Shown: positions 1-7,517 of the stretch, piece by piece
How the letters are laid out: each line of letters starts with the position of its first letter
How positions within the stretch are numbered: position 1 is the first letter of the stretch
From: Magnetococcales bacterium
GTDB lineage: Bacteria; Pseudomonadota; Magnetococcia; Magnetococcales; Magnetaquicoccaceae
Direction of reading: 5' to 3'
Assembly (NCBI GenBank): GCA_015228895.1
Contig: JADGCR010000007.1
Coordinates: 1-25,372, forward strand
Length of the DNA: 25,372 nt
The notes under the pieces: generated by a model
What the model was told of the DNA's origin: nothing
Seen by the model: the letters and a program-made list of their open reading frames with translations, nothing else
Databases searched by the model: none
Translations under genes and position numbers: made by a program

Positions 1-412
1 GGACCAGGGGGTTGTCCTTGCGCGCCTTGCGCCAGCCGGAAACCACGTCGTACCCCTCCTGCAATTTTTGCAGCAGTCTGGGGATGTCCACGGGGTCGTT
101 TTGCCGGTCGGAGTCCATGGGGATGAGGATCTCCCCGTCGGCATGCTCGATGCCCGCCATGATGGCGGCGGTCTGACCGAAATTGCGGCAGAACCGGATC
201 ACCTTGAAGCGTCCGTCCCGTTCCGCCACGTCTCGCAGGCGCTCCTGGGAGAGGTCCTGGCTGCCATCGTTGATCAGGATCACCTCGAAGGGGTTGCCCA
301 TGCCCTCCAGCACCACCAACAGATCGTGGCAGAGGGGCGCGATGTTCGCCTCCTCGTTGTAAACCGGGATGATGACGGAGAGCGACGGCAGGATGGATGT
401 CGAGGCGTTCAT
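1..412 (-). CDS. Family 2 glycosyltransferase (GtrB/DPM1-like), 3' end cut by window edge
   Basis: This is the N-terminal 137 residues of a GT-A fold glycosyltransferase; the rest lies beyond the left edge. The start is the ATG at 412. It opens with the GT2 hallmark SVIIPVYNEEANI (about residues 12-24), followed by INDGSQD (48-53) and RNFGQTAAIMAGIEHADG (76-93). The metal- and sugar-nucleotide-binding D-x-D lies in MDSDRQNDP (D100, D102), and VSGWRKARKD follows at about 124-133. That ordered set is typical of the polyprenyl-phosphate hexosyltransferases (GtrB, DPM1-like, ArnC-like), which charge undecaprenyl phosphate with a sugar at the inner membrane. The C-terminal membrane helices that would confirm this are outside the window, and the sugar cannot be inferred. 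It lies downstream of, and on the same strand as, the autotransporter gene, but a strong terminator separates them, so it is probably transcribed separately. Confidence 0.88.
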   Translation of the reverse strand, partial: MNASTSILPSLSVIIPVYNEEANIAPLCHDLLVVLEGMGNPFEVILINDGSQDLSQERLRDVAERDGRFKVIRFCRNFGQTAAIMAGIEHADGEILIPMDSDRQNDPVDIPRLLQKLQEGYDVVSGWRKARKDNPLV

Positions 413-520
413 GTTCGGCTCACGGCAGTGGGTGGATGAATTGGCGCCACAAAGCTTGCATGATAGCGCAACCTTACGCTCCAAATCCAGCATTGACCCA
501 AAGAGCCGGAAAAAACAATA

Positions 521-553
521 AAAAAAAGGGGTGGACACCGAAGTCCACCCCTT
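521..553 (-). terminator. Rho-independent terminator of the autotransporter gene
   Basis: Perfect 9-bp GC-rich stem (528-536 with 543-551, extended by two A-T pairs) and a 6-nt loop. On the minus strand it is followed by a run of seven T (527-521). It lies 20 nt past the stop codon at 573, the expected place for the terminator of that gene. Confidence 0.9.
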
Positions 554-572
554 CCATGGTCGAACAGGCGAC

Positions 573-1784
573 TCAGAACTCGTAACGCACGTTGGCGGTC
601 ACGGAGGTTTCGTTGTATTGGTCGCGGCCCTGCACCGATTCCACGGCGATATCACCCTTGAAGGAGTCGTTGAGGTTGGCGCGCACACCAGCCGTCAGGC
701 GCACGTCGTCCCGGTCCGAATTGGTGACGCTGGTGCCGGAAACGGTGGAAAACTTGGTCGCGGTGGAGTCATAGGCGTAGGTGGCGCCCAGATAGGGTTC
801 CAGCAGGGGGGTCAGGTAGCTCAGTTCCACACCGGCGGAAACCTGTCCCAGCTTGAGGGCGTCCGTGGATTTGGGCTTTTCGTGGGAATACATGTAACCC
901 AGCTTGCCGGACAACAGCCAGTCGGCGCCCAGGGGCAGGTAGCCATTGGCGGAAACCGCGGTGAACCAACGGTTGGCGTCTTCAAACGTGCCGACAGCGG
1001 CGGCACCGGCCTTGGTGTCCTGGGTGTTGTTCAGCCAGGTGTGGCCCAGCAGGGCATCCATGCTGAAATGGTTGTTGAACAGATAACCCACATAAGGCGT
1101 CACGCTGGTGGCCAGCGAGTCACGATTCAGGGTGGTCATGGAGTAATTGGCATAGTCCTGGGAGACGGTCAGACCGACCAGCAGGCTCTGCATGACACGC
1201 ACGTCGCTGCCCACCAGCCAGCTGTTGTTGCGACCATCGAACCCGCCGGTGGAGGCGGTGCTCTCGCTGTTGATGTGGCGCACGTTGCCCCACACGCCGA
1301 CCTTGCCGCCACTGGCCTCGCCGGAGGCGATGCCCATCATCGAATCGTGCAGTTCCGCCACTTTCTTTTTGGTGAAGGTGCTGGGACGCATGATGTTGGC
1401 GATGCGGGTGGAGACCTGGGTCACCGTGGCGGTGGTCTGGGCGCGCATCTGCGGGGCGGCGGTGGTGGCGTAGCTGCCGCCGTACAGTTGGTTGTAAAGA
1501 CAGGTTCCCCAGGCTTCGAGTCCCGTCACCGATCCCGAAGAGAGATAGGAGGTATAGATGGAGGAGAAGGTGTATCCGCTTGGGAAGGAGGATTCGCAGT
1601 TGCCCATGGCGTTGAACAGCGAATCGATGTAGGAGCTGTAGGCGGGATAGGAGGCGGAGATGGAAGTCCATCCGGATCGCGCCGTTGCCAGCTCCGATTG
1701 ATAGGTGGAGGTGGTGGCCTGGGCCGGATTGCTCAACGCCAGCAGAGCACCCGCCGCTGCCAGGGTTTTCAGATATTGTTTCAT
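573..1784 (-). CDS. Autotransporter beta-barrel outer-membrane protein with very short passenger
   Basis: A 403-residue protein. I chose the ATG at 1784 because it gives a clean signal peptide (MKQYLKTLAAAGALLALS, with a likely signal-peptidase cut after NPAQA) and sits 8 nt after GGAGA; longer in-frame starts add an unlikely extension. Residues about 24-150 are Ser/Tyr/Thr-rich with two cysteines and make a short passenger or plug. From about residue 155 to the end it alternates polar and aromatic/hydrophobic residues as a transmembrane beta-barrel does (for example GVWGNVRH, SWLVGSDVRV, AVSANGYLPLG, LSGKLGYMYS). It ends in VRYEF, and a terminal Phe is the usual recognition signal for the BAM complex. 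This fits the autotransporter beta-domain fold. The barrel is clear, but the passenger is too short and featureless to assign a ligand or enzymatic role. The gene is monocistronic, with a promoter at about 1897-1926 and a terminator at 521-553. Confidence 0.85.
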   Translation of the reverse strand: MKQYLKTLAAAGALLALSNPAQATTSTYQSELATARSGWTSISASYPAYSSYIDSLFNAMGNCESSFPSGYTFSSIYTSYLSSGSVTGLEAWGTCLYNQLYGGSYATTAAPQMRAQTTATVTQVSTRIANIMRPSTFTKKKVAELHDSMMGIASGEASGGKVGVWGNVRHINSESTASTGGFDGRNNSWLVGSDVRVMQSLLVGLTVSQDYANYSMTTLNRDSLATSVTPYVGYLFNNHFSMDALLGHTWLNNTQDTKAGAAAVGTFEDANRWFTAVSANGYLPLGADWLLSGKLGYMYSHEKPKSTDALKLGQVSAGVELSYLTPLLEPYLGATYAYDSTATKFSTVSGTSVTNSDRDDVRLTAGVRANLNDSFKGDIAVESVQGRDQYNETSVTANVRYEF

Positions 1785-1828
1785 TTCATTTCTCCAGTAG
1801 TAGGTAAAAAAGCCTTTCAATGCTTCGG

Positions 1829-1849
1829 ATCACATTTCGTTAATGTGAT
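1829..1849. promoter_or_regulatory. 8-bp inverted repeat in the autotransporter 5' leader
   Basis: ATCACATT (1829-1836) and AATGTGAT (1842-1849) are a perfect inverted repeat around a 5-nt centre. It lies in the inferred 5' untranslated region, between the promoter (1897-1926) and the start codon (1784). It could be an operator bound as a dyad or an RNA hairpin. The half-sites are in the opposite order to the CRP/FNR TGTGA-N6-TCACA type. Confidence 0.45.
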
Positions 1850-1896
1850 ATTTTTGTAACCATGTTGCTAAAGTGTCACATCCTTGACCGTGAAGA

Positions 1897-1926
1897 TTTA
1901 TACAAGGAACCCGTGACGCGAGTCAA
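1897..1926 (-). promoter_or_regulatory. Sigma70-type promoter of the autotransporter gene
   Basis: Reading the minus strand, TTGACT (1926-1921; 5 of 6 to consensus) is followed by an 18-nt spacer and TATAAA (1902-1897; 5 of 6). Transcription would start near 1890, leaving a leader of about 105 nt before the ATG at 1784. Confidence 0.7.
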
Positions 1927-2160
1927 GAAAAAAATACGCCCCAGATAAAATCCCATTAATCCTGACTCACCCTAACCAAAAAACAGCCACTTTCAAATAT
2001 AAAAAGACCTTTATTTTGGATGCTTTTCAGGAATTTTGCCCAACAGACCCGCTGATGCTGTTAGCAATACCAATGCCATTTTTATTTGGCACCGGCGACA
2101 GCGCGCACAAAAGCGACAAACGGCGGTCCAGCGTGTTGCGAAAATGCCACAAGCCTCGTA
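1927..2160. other. AT-rich non-coding gap
   Basis: No convincing gene or RNA is visible. The stretch is much more AT-rich than its surroundings, with several A/T runs around 1975-2035. The reading frames crossing it have no family features and no ribosome binding site. It separates the Hpt gene (stop at 2161) from the autotransporter promoter. I see no clear terminator stem for the Hpt gene. Confidence 0.5.
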
Positions 2161-2529
2161 TCAACCGCTCTGAAGTGCGTCCAGAGTCCGGTTCATCTCC
2201 CGGACCACCTCCCTGGCGTCGTCCTGGAGGGCGGTCAGAAGAGCGTCGGAGGGGCGTTGACCCGCCCGGCTCTGCTCTTCCAGTTGGCAGCAGAGTTGCA
2301 CCATGAGGTCCGCTCCCAGAGTGGCCGCCGCTCCCTTGAGCTTGTGCGCCTCCCTCTGGATGGAGGGCAGGTCGGACGCGGCGAAAGCCCGGGAGAGCGC
2401 GGCGAGACGTTTGGGCAGCGTGACAAAGAACTTATCCACGATGGCCCTGACATACCCGCCGACCTCGGCGTGCAGCAGACGGATCTTCTGACCGCCATCA
2501 AAGGCGGAAGGTCGTGTCAGGGGTTCCAT
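2161..2529 (-). CDS. Orphan Hpt (histidine phosphotransfer) domain protein
   Basis: A 122-residue single-domain protein that would relay phosphate between a hybrid kinase receiver and a final response regulator. The diagnostic motif is REAHKLKGAAATLGA, with the acceptor histidine at about residue 62 from the ATG at 2529. It is flanked by helices with the amphipathic pattern of Hpt four-helix bundles. An in-frame TTG at 2538 could add three residues; neither start has a strong ribosome binding site, so translation may be coupled to the gene ending at 2545, 6-15 nt upstream. No hybrid kinase or receiver-bearing partner is adjacent: the kinase at 4460-6448 lacks a receiver domain, so the partner must be elsewhere. 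Confidence 0.82.
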   Translation of the reverse strand: MEPLTRPSAFDGGQKIRLLHAEVGGYVRAIVDKFFVTLPKRLAALSRAFAASDLPSIQREAHKLKGAAATLGADLMVQLCCQLEEQSRAGQRPSDALLTALQDDAREVVREMNRTLDALQSG

Positions 2530-2544
2530 GAGAGCCAAAAAAGG

Positions 2545-2745
2545 TTACACTCTCTTGCTGACGAACCAAACCGCGAAGCTCTCCAACGCCCCCTGAAGGG
2601 TTTTGTAGGGAGCGCTTTGCATCAAAGGTTCGGAGGGCGCGGGCTCCTGATTGAAATCCGTGGTCAGATCGTCCGCGAACCGGAGGATCGTCTCCCGGAT
2701 CAACTCTTGAGAGTCATTCAGAATTTCATCGACTTTGCATGTCAT
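2545..2745 (-). CDS. Small protein of unknown function upstream of Hpt
   Basis: A 66-residue acidic, mostly helical protein (starts MTCKVDEILNDSQEL, ends in FAVWFVSKRV) that I do not recognise. The ATG at 2745 follows AAGGA by about 7 nt, a good ribosome binding site. The gene ends 6-15 nt before the Hpt start, so the two are very likely co-transcribed. It has no signal peptide, no convincing membrane segment and no metal motif. It may be a partner of the Hpt protein, but only gene order supports this. Confidence 0.6.
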   Translation of the reverse strand: MTCKVDEILNDSQELIRETILRFADDLTTDFNQEPAPSEPLMQSAPYKTLQGALESFAVWFVSKRV

Positions 2746-2879
2746 GGGAGGGTTCCTTGAAAAAAATTTTGTAATTGCTGTTGTTTCTGTGTGAAAATAC
2801 TGTATCCCGCGCCAGGATTTTGTGCCAGAAGAATTTTCTTATTGAATCGTCCACCTCGCCCCCAGTTGGAGTCCCATCG

Positions 2880-3344
2880 ATGCATACCTTGGAAGTGTTG
2901 GATAAATTGGCCTTTTTCCGCGGCTTGACGGACGAGGAGAAAGAGACCGTCGGCAACCTCCAATTGCGCATTTTCCGTTATCATCCCGGCTCGATCATCA
3001 TTCGCAAAGGGGATCTGGATGGGGACCTCTTCGTCATTCTCAAGGGGACGGCCACGGTTGTGGGCAATCGTTCCCTGCCCCTGGCCATTCTCAAAAGCGG
3101 CGATGTGTTCGGCGAAGTGTCGTTTCTCTCCCAGGGCCGGGCACGCACCGCGGACGTGGTTTCCAACGGCGAGGTCATCGTCATGCGCCTGGACCAACAG
3201 GCTTTCGCCTCCCTGGAAGGCCCGTTGCGGGAGAAACTCAAGGACAAGCTGATCAAAATCCTCATCGACCGGCTGGTCACCCCCCAGGCCAGCGTGGATG
3301 TCTCCTTCAACTGGACCCACGCCGGACCGGACCGGGCGCAATGA
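2880..3344 (+). CDS. Stand-alone cyclic-nucleotide-binding domain protein
   Basis: A 154-residue protein made almost wholly of one CAP_ED/cNMP-binding beta-roll. The ATG at 2880 is preceded by GGAG about 10 nt upstream; the frame is open further upstream but without similarity. The phosphate-binding cassette is visible at about residues 74-91 (GDVFGEVSFLSQGRARTA), with the Gly-Glu and the Arg-Thr-Ala that in CRP and PKA-R contact the cyclic phosphate and ribose. This suggests true nucleotide binding. The beta-strand before it (SIIIRKGDLDGDLFVILKG) is also typical. There is no C-terminal helix-turn-helix, so it is not a CRP/FNR transcription factor and probably acts through protein contacts. 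It is divergent from the Hpt pair and convergent, 15 nt apart, with the HD-GYP gene. A second protein of this type is at 24257-24691. Confidence 0.85.
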   Translation: MHTLEVLDKLAFFRGLTDEEKETVGNLQLRIFRYHPGSIIIRKGDLDGDLFVILKGTATVVGNRSLPLAILKSGDVFGEVSFLSQGRARTADVVSNGEVIVMRLDQQAFASLEGPLREKLKDKLIKILIDRLVTPQASVDVSFNWTHAGPDRAQ

Positions 3345-3359
3345 ACCGTTGTCAACCGG

Positions 3360-4460
3360 TCATTCGGTGGGGAAAGAGTCCTTGATCTGCCGAATCGCCC
3401 CGCTCGCCAGCTCGCTCTCGAAAGCGTCCACCACCTCCGGATCGAAATGGGTGCCGCCGCACCTGCGAATCTCCGCCACCGCCTGCTCCACCGGCCAGGC
3501 CTTTTTGTAGGGACGATCGCTGGCCAGGGCGTCAAAGACATCCGCCACCGCCACGATGCGCGCCGACACTGGAATCTCCTCGCCCCGCAACCCCTGGGGA
3601 TAACCGCTCCCGTCCCACCGCTCATGGTGGCTGTAGGCCACCTCTCTGGCGGTCTCGAACCACTTGTGCTCACCCAGAATATGCAGCGCCATTTCCGGGT
3701 GGGTCTTGACCACCGCGAACTCCTCCTCGGTGAGTCGTCCCGGTTTCTGGATGATCTGATCCGGTATCCCCAGCTTCCCCAGATCGTGGAGCATGCCGGC
3801 CAGACCCAGACTCCGCGCCTCGTTCCGGGAAAGTCCCAGCCGGTTGGCCAGGCTCTCGGTGTAGTGGCGAATGCGGTGAATGTGGTTGCCGGTCTCCCGG
3901 TCCTTGAGTTCCGAGGCCATGGCCAGCATGTAAATGGCATGATTGTGGGCGTCCACCAACTCCTCGTGGTGTTGCGCGATGGTCTGGAGATCCCGGAATC
4001 CCTTGATGGCGTTGCGAATGGTGGTGAACAGCTTCTGGGAGGTGAGTTCGGTCTTCTCCTTGTAGTCGTCGATGTCGTAATGCTCGATGACGAACCGTTC
4101 CGGCGCCATGCCCGGCTGACCGGTGCGGATGATCAACCGCATGAACAGATTCTTTTGCTCCTCGCGGATGAACTTGACCAGATCCAGTCCCGCCGAGTCG
4201 GTCTCCATCACCACGTCGATCAACGCCACCGCCACATCGGCATGCCGGGTCAGCAGCCCCCGCGCCTCCATGGCGGAATGGGCGTGGAGCAGGGCGAGCT
4301 GGATGTCGCCGAAGGAGAAGCGACTCAGGGACAACTGGGTGGCGGCGTGCACATCCGGTTCATCGTCCACCACCAGCAGTTTCCATTTCTTCTGGGTGGG
4401 CGGTTCTGGCGACGCGACGGCTTTCCTGGACTTGAAGACTATTTTCCTCATTTTGTTCAT
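3360..4460 (-). CDS. REC-HD-GYP response regulator (predicted c-di-GMP phosphodiesterase)
   Basis: A 366-residue response regulator predicted to hydrolyse cyclic di-GMP. Residues about 26-140 are a receiver: acidic pair in VVDDEPDVHA (about 31-40), phospho-acceptor D82 in ALIDVVMET and the conserved Lys in DDYKEKTEL (about 131-139). The pattern TGQPGMAPERFVI resembles the receivers of the DUF3369-associated HD-GYP family. Residues about 172-350 are an HD-GYP domain with intact metal and substrate motifs: MLHDLGKLGIPD (H225, D226), HHERWDGSGYP (278-288) and VADVFDALASDRPYK (about 305-319). I start it at the ATG 4460, which overlaps the TGA of the kinase gene by one base (TGATG). This implies translational coupling and makes that kinase the likely phosphodonor. 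A GTG at 4463 would add one residue. Confidence 0.93.
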   Translation of the reverse strand: MNKMRKIVFKSRKAVASPEPPTQKKWKLLVVDDEPDVHAATQLSLSRFSFGDIQLALLHAHSAMEARGLLTRHADVAVALIDVVMETDSAGLDLVKFIREEQKNLFMRLIIRTGQPGMAPERFVIEHYDIDDYKEKTELTSQKLFTTIRNAIKGFRDLQTIAQHHEELVDAHNHAIYMLAMASELKDRETGNHIHRIRHYTESLANRLGLSRNEARSLGLAGMLHDLGKLGIPDQIIQKPGRLTEEEFAVVKTHPEMALHILGEHKWFETAREVAYSHHERWDGSGYPQGLRGEEIPVSARIVAVADVFDALASDRPYKKAWPVEQAVAEIRRCGGTHFDPEVVDAFESELASGAIRQIKDSFPTE

Positions 4461-6448
4461 CACGACCCCTGTGCGGCAGGCAGACGGATCTCGAAAACCA
4501 CCCCTTCACCCCATTCACTCTGACAGACGATTTCACCACGTAATTGCGTGGTGACTATATTGTAACAGATCGTCAGACCAAGTCCAGAGCCACCCCGCTC
4601 CCGCGCCGTGGTGAAAAACGGATCGAAGATGTTCTTCAGATGATCCGGATGAATGCCCGCCCCATTGTCCTGATAGCGAATCGCCAGCTTTTTGGGCATG
4701 CCGTCCAACATCTGGACCTCGATGACGATCCGCCCTTCACGGGTCCCGTTGTCGAAGCCATGCTTGAGGCTGTTCATCAGAAGATTGGTCATGACCTGAC
4801 CGATGAGTCCCGGCTGGGAGTGCAGGGTGATGTCCATCGGACAGCGGAGTTCAATGACGATGGGGCTCTTTTTGAAGGCGGTATGCAGGGTCGCCAGGAT
4901 GTCCTGCATCATTTCGTTGATATTGAAGCTCCTGGCCTCCTCGGAAGCCTGGTCCGCGGAGGTCCGCTTGAAACGGGTCACCAGATTGGCCGCCTTCTTG
5001 AGACTGGAGAGCCCCAGTTCCGCGGTTTGAGTCAATTGGGTCAGGAGGGCGCCCAGTTCATCCTCATCCACCTCGTCCTGGGAGAGCATCTGATGCAAAT
5101 CCCGGATCAATTCGGGAATATTGGAGATCGTGGTGATGGCGATGCCGATTGGTGTGTTGATTTCATGAGAGAATCCTGCCACAAGACGGCCCAGGGAAGC
5201 CATCTTCTCGCTGTGCAGCAACTCCTGATGGGTGTCGTTGAGCTGCTTGATGGTGTCGTGCAGGACCGCGTTGGTGATCTCCAGATGTTCCGTGCGGATC
5301 TGCACCTGGTTTGCCAGGATGTTCTGCTGATGCAACAGGGATTGCTTCATCTCCTGCAAACAGGAGGAGAGCGCGCCGATCTCATCCGTGCCATACAAGG
5401 CGATCTTGAGATCGTACTGCCCCCTGGAGATCTGGTTGGCATACTGGCTCAACAGTTGAATGGGGATCAGCAGACTCTGAAAAAACAGATAGGTGACCCA
5501 ACCAAGCAGCAAAAAGGTGACGGACAACGACAAAAGCAGGCTCAGACCGGTCTGATTCAGGGTGTTCTCCTGGTCCGAGGTATTGTAGAGCATCAGTTGC
5601 TGGTTCTTGTACGTCAGGACGGTGTTATTGGCCAGAATGGCGTTGTTGATCTCCAGCAGCTCCCGTTGATACTTTTCGAACAGGGGCATGCGCTGTTGCA
5701 GCCTTTCCGCCTCCTGGCGGTAGCTGGCGAAGGTCTGCTTGATGTGGGTGATGTCAACCGCCCCCAGTTCCGGGAAGGCGTCCATGGTGGTCTGCATCAC
5801 CTGCAGGGCCTGCTGAAAGAGTTGCAGACTCTCCGGGTGGCCGCGCAGCATGAAATCCTTCTCCCTTCTGCGCAACTGCAACAGGTTGACCATGGCCTTG
5901 TGATCGTTCTTGCTGGCCAGCCTCATTTCCAGACGGTGGATATAGGTCCTCAGCCGCCCCTGGATGCCGTCATCCTCGCTGACACCGATCTCCTGCTTGA
6001 GGGTCAGGGCGTCATGGTCCACCTGCTGCAATCTGACCAACAGCCGCTCGATCTCTTGCAGGGGTTGCTCCGTGTCCCGCAGGGGGGCGACCCGCGCGGC
6101 GCCGTCGGCTGCGGACAGGGCCTTCAACCGGCCAATGTTCTGAGTGATCTTGACGATCCTGTCATCCAAGACGCGATCCACCGGACCGTCATTGTCCGAG
6201 GCTTTGGGACCATCATCCAGCATCTGCGCCATGAGCAGATGGAAGCCGAAGCTCTCGAAGGCGATCTGATTGATCAGCAGGCTCACCTGGTCCAGATGCT
6301 TCTTTTGGGAGGTGGCCCGTTCCAGGGTGACGATGTGCCGTCCGACAATGGTGGCCACAGCCAGGTAACTGACGGCCATCAAGCCGATCAGAATCATGGT
6401 TTTCCCGCGGAGACGCACATGATTCAGGTAGGAGTAGAGTTTCGGCAT
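4460..6448 (-). CDS. HBM-type sensor histidine kinase (TM-HBM-TM-HAMP-HisKA-HATPase)
   Basis: A 662-residue inner-membrane sensor kinase. There is a membrane helix at about residues 17-37. A long all-helical periplasmic region (about 40-300) contains RRREKDFMLRG (193-203), the signature seen in helical bimodular (HBM) sensor domains such as those of TorS and McpS. A second membrane helix lies at about 301-324 and a HAMP linker at about 325-375. HisKA follows, with the phospho-accepting H428 in LVAGFSHEINTPIG. The catalytic ATPase domain has the N box NLLMNSLKH (555-563), the G1 box DNGAGI (594-599), the F box (FDPFF, 608-612) and the G2 box GGSGLGLTI (619-627). All key residues are present. 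The gene starts 3 nt after yejB ends and overlaps the HD-GYP gene by one base, so it belongs to one operon with the peptide-transport genes and is probably the partner of the REC-HD-GYP protein. The ligand is unknown. Confidence 0.93.
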   Translation of the reverse strand: MPKLYSYLNHVRLRGKTMILIGLMAVSYLAVATIVGRHIVTLERATSQKKHLDQVSLLINQIAFESFGFHLLMAQMLDDGPKASDNDGPVDRVLDDRIVKITQNIGRLKALSAADGAARVAPLRDTEQPLQEIERLLVRLQQVDHDALTLKQEIGVSEDDGIQGRLRTYIHRLEMRLASKNDHKAMVNLLQLRRREKDFMLRGHPESLQLFQQALQVMQTTMDAFPELGAVDITHIKQTFASYRQEAERLQQRMPLFEKYQRELLEINNAILANNTVLTYKNQQLMLYNTSDQENTLNQTGLSLLLSLSVTFLLLGWVTYLFFQSLLIPIQLLSQYANQISRGQYDLKIALYGTDEIGALSSCLQEMKQSLLHQQNILANQVQIRTEHLEITNAVLHDTIKQLNDTHQELLHSEKMASLGRLVAGFSHEINTPIGIAITTISNIPELIRDLHQMLSQDEVDEDELGALLTQLTQTAELGLSSLKKAANLVTRFKRTSADQASEEARSFNINEMMQDILATLHTAFKKSPIVIELRCPMDITLHSQPGLIGQVMTNLLMNSLKHGFDNGTREGRIVIEVQMLDGMPKKLAIRYQDNGAGIHPDHLKNIFDPFFTTARERGGSGLGLTICYNIVTTQLRGEIVCQSEWGEGVVFEIRLPAAQGS

Positions 6449-6451
6449 GGT

Positions 6452-7516
6452 CTACTGGGCGCTGTCGAAGGTGATGCGCGGGTCGGCCACCACATAGGTC
6501 AAATCCGTGATCAACTTGGTGAGCAGGCCCAGCAGGGTGTAAAAATAGAGCGTGGCCAGAACCACCGGGTAGTCCCGGTTGATCACCGATTCATACCCCA
6601 GCAGACCCAGGCCATCCAGGGTGAAGATGGTTTCGATCAGCAGGCTGCCACTGAAAAAGGCCGCCACGAAGGAACCGGGAAATCCGGTCACCAGAGGAAT
6701 GATGGCGTTGCGAAACACATGCCGGTACAAAACCGCCCGTTCCGTCAACCCCTTGGCCCGCGCGGTCAGGACATACTGCCTGGAAATCTCCTCCAGGAAA
6801 CTGTTTTTGGTGAGCATGGTCATGACCGCGAACGAGCCGACCACCGAGGCGGTCACCGGCAGCGCCATGTGCCAGAGATAGTCCACCACGCGTCCGAACC
6901 AGGAGAGGGAGTCCCAGTCGTCGGAAACCAGACCGCGAATGGGAAACAGATCCCAGAAACTCCCCCCCCCGAACAGCACGATGAGCAGCACCCCCAGCAC
7001 GAAACCGGGAATGGAGTATCCCGCCAGGATCATCACCGAGGTGGCGGCGTCGAAGCGGTCCCCATGCCGCACCGCCTTGCGGATCCCCAGAGGGATGCTG
7101 ACCAGATAGGTGAGCAGAAAGGTCCACATCCCCAGGGAGATGGAAACCGGCAGCTTGTCGATCACCAGCTCCGTCACCGTGCGATGATAATAATAGGACT
7201 CCCCGAAATCGAAACGGAGGTAGTTCCAGATCATCAGGGCGAAACGTTCGTGGGCCGGACGGTCAAAACCGTACAACTGCTTGAGGGCATCGATCTGAGC
7301 GGGGTCCAGACCCTTGGCTCCCCGGTAGAGTCCCCCACCGGAGCCCCCCCCGCCGGAGACCTCTCCGTGACCGGAGTTCACCCCCTGTTCCATCCGGGCG
7401 ATCATCTGCTCCACCGGACCGCCGGGGACGAACTGAATCACCACGAAAGTGACGGCCATGATGCCCAGCAGGGTGGGGATCATCAGCAGCAGACGGCGCA
7501 GGACATAGGCGGTCAT
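6452..7516 (-). CDS. yejB: YejB-type ABC peptide transporter permease
   Basis: A 354-residue inner-membrane permease of the binding-protein-dependent (DppB/OppB) superfamily. Its N-terminus, YVLRRLLLMIPTLLGIMAVT, and the FVVIQFVPGGPVEQ segment are those of YejB, the permease of the microcin C/oligopeptide importer. Several membrane helices are evident, and the cytoplasmic EAA loop (ARAKGLTERAVLYRHVFRN, about residues 254-272) that docks on the ATPase is intact. The end, VADPRITFD, is also characteristic. A Gly/Ser-rich stretch at about residues 47-63 replaces part of the first periplasmic loop, where YejB proteins commonly vary. It starts one base after yejA ends. The partner permease YejE and ATPase YejF do not follow; a histidine kinase does. 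The transporter therefore needs those subunits from elsewhere in the genome. Confidence 0.92.
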   Translation of the reverse strand: MTAYVLRRLLLMIPTLLGIMAVTFVVIQFVPGGPVEQMIARMEQGVNSGHGEVSGGGGSGGGLYRGAKGLDPAQIDALKQLYGFDRPAHERFALMIWNYLRFDFGESYYYHRTVTELVIDKLPVSISLGMWTFLLTYLVSIPLGIRKAVRHGDRFDAATSVMILAGYSIPGFVLGVLLIVLFGGGSFWDLFPIRGLVSDDWDSLSWFGRVVDYLWHMALPVTASVVGSFAVMTMLTKNSFLEEISRQYVLTARAKGLTERAVLYRHVFRNAIIPLVTGFPGSFVAAFFSGSLLIETIFTLDGLGLLGYESVINRDYPVVLATLYFYTLLGLLTKLITDLTYVVADPRITFDSAQ

Positions 7517-7517
7517 C

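Noticed and set aside
531..1859. 442-codon open frame on the plus strand, Gly-rich
   Set aside because: It is antisense to the autotransporter gene, which has signal peptide, barrel pattern, promoter and terminator on the minus strand.
2795..2830. Sigma54-like TGGCAC on the minus strand upstream of the 66-aa gene
   Set aside because: The matching GC at the -12 position with correct spacing is absent.
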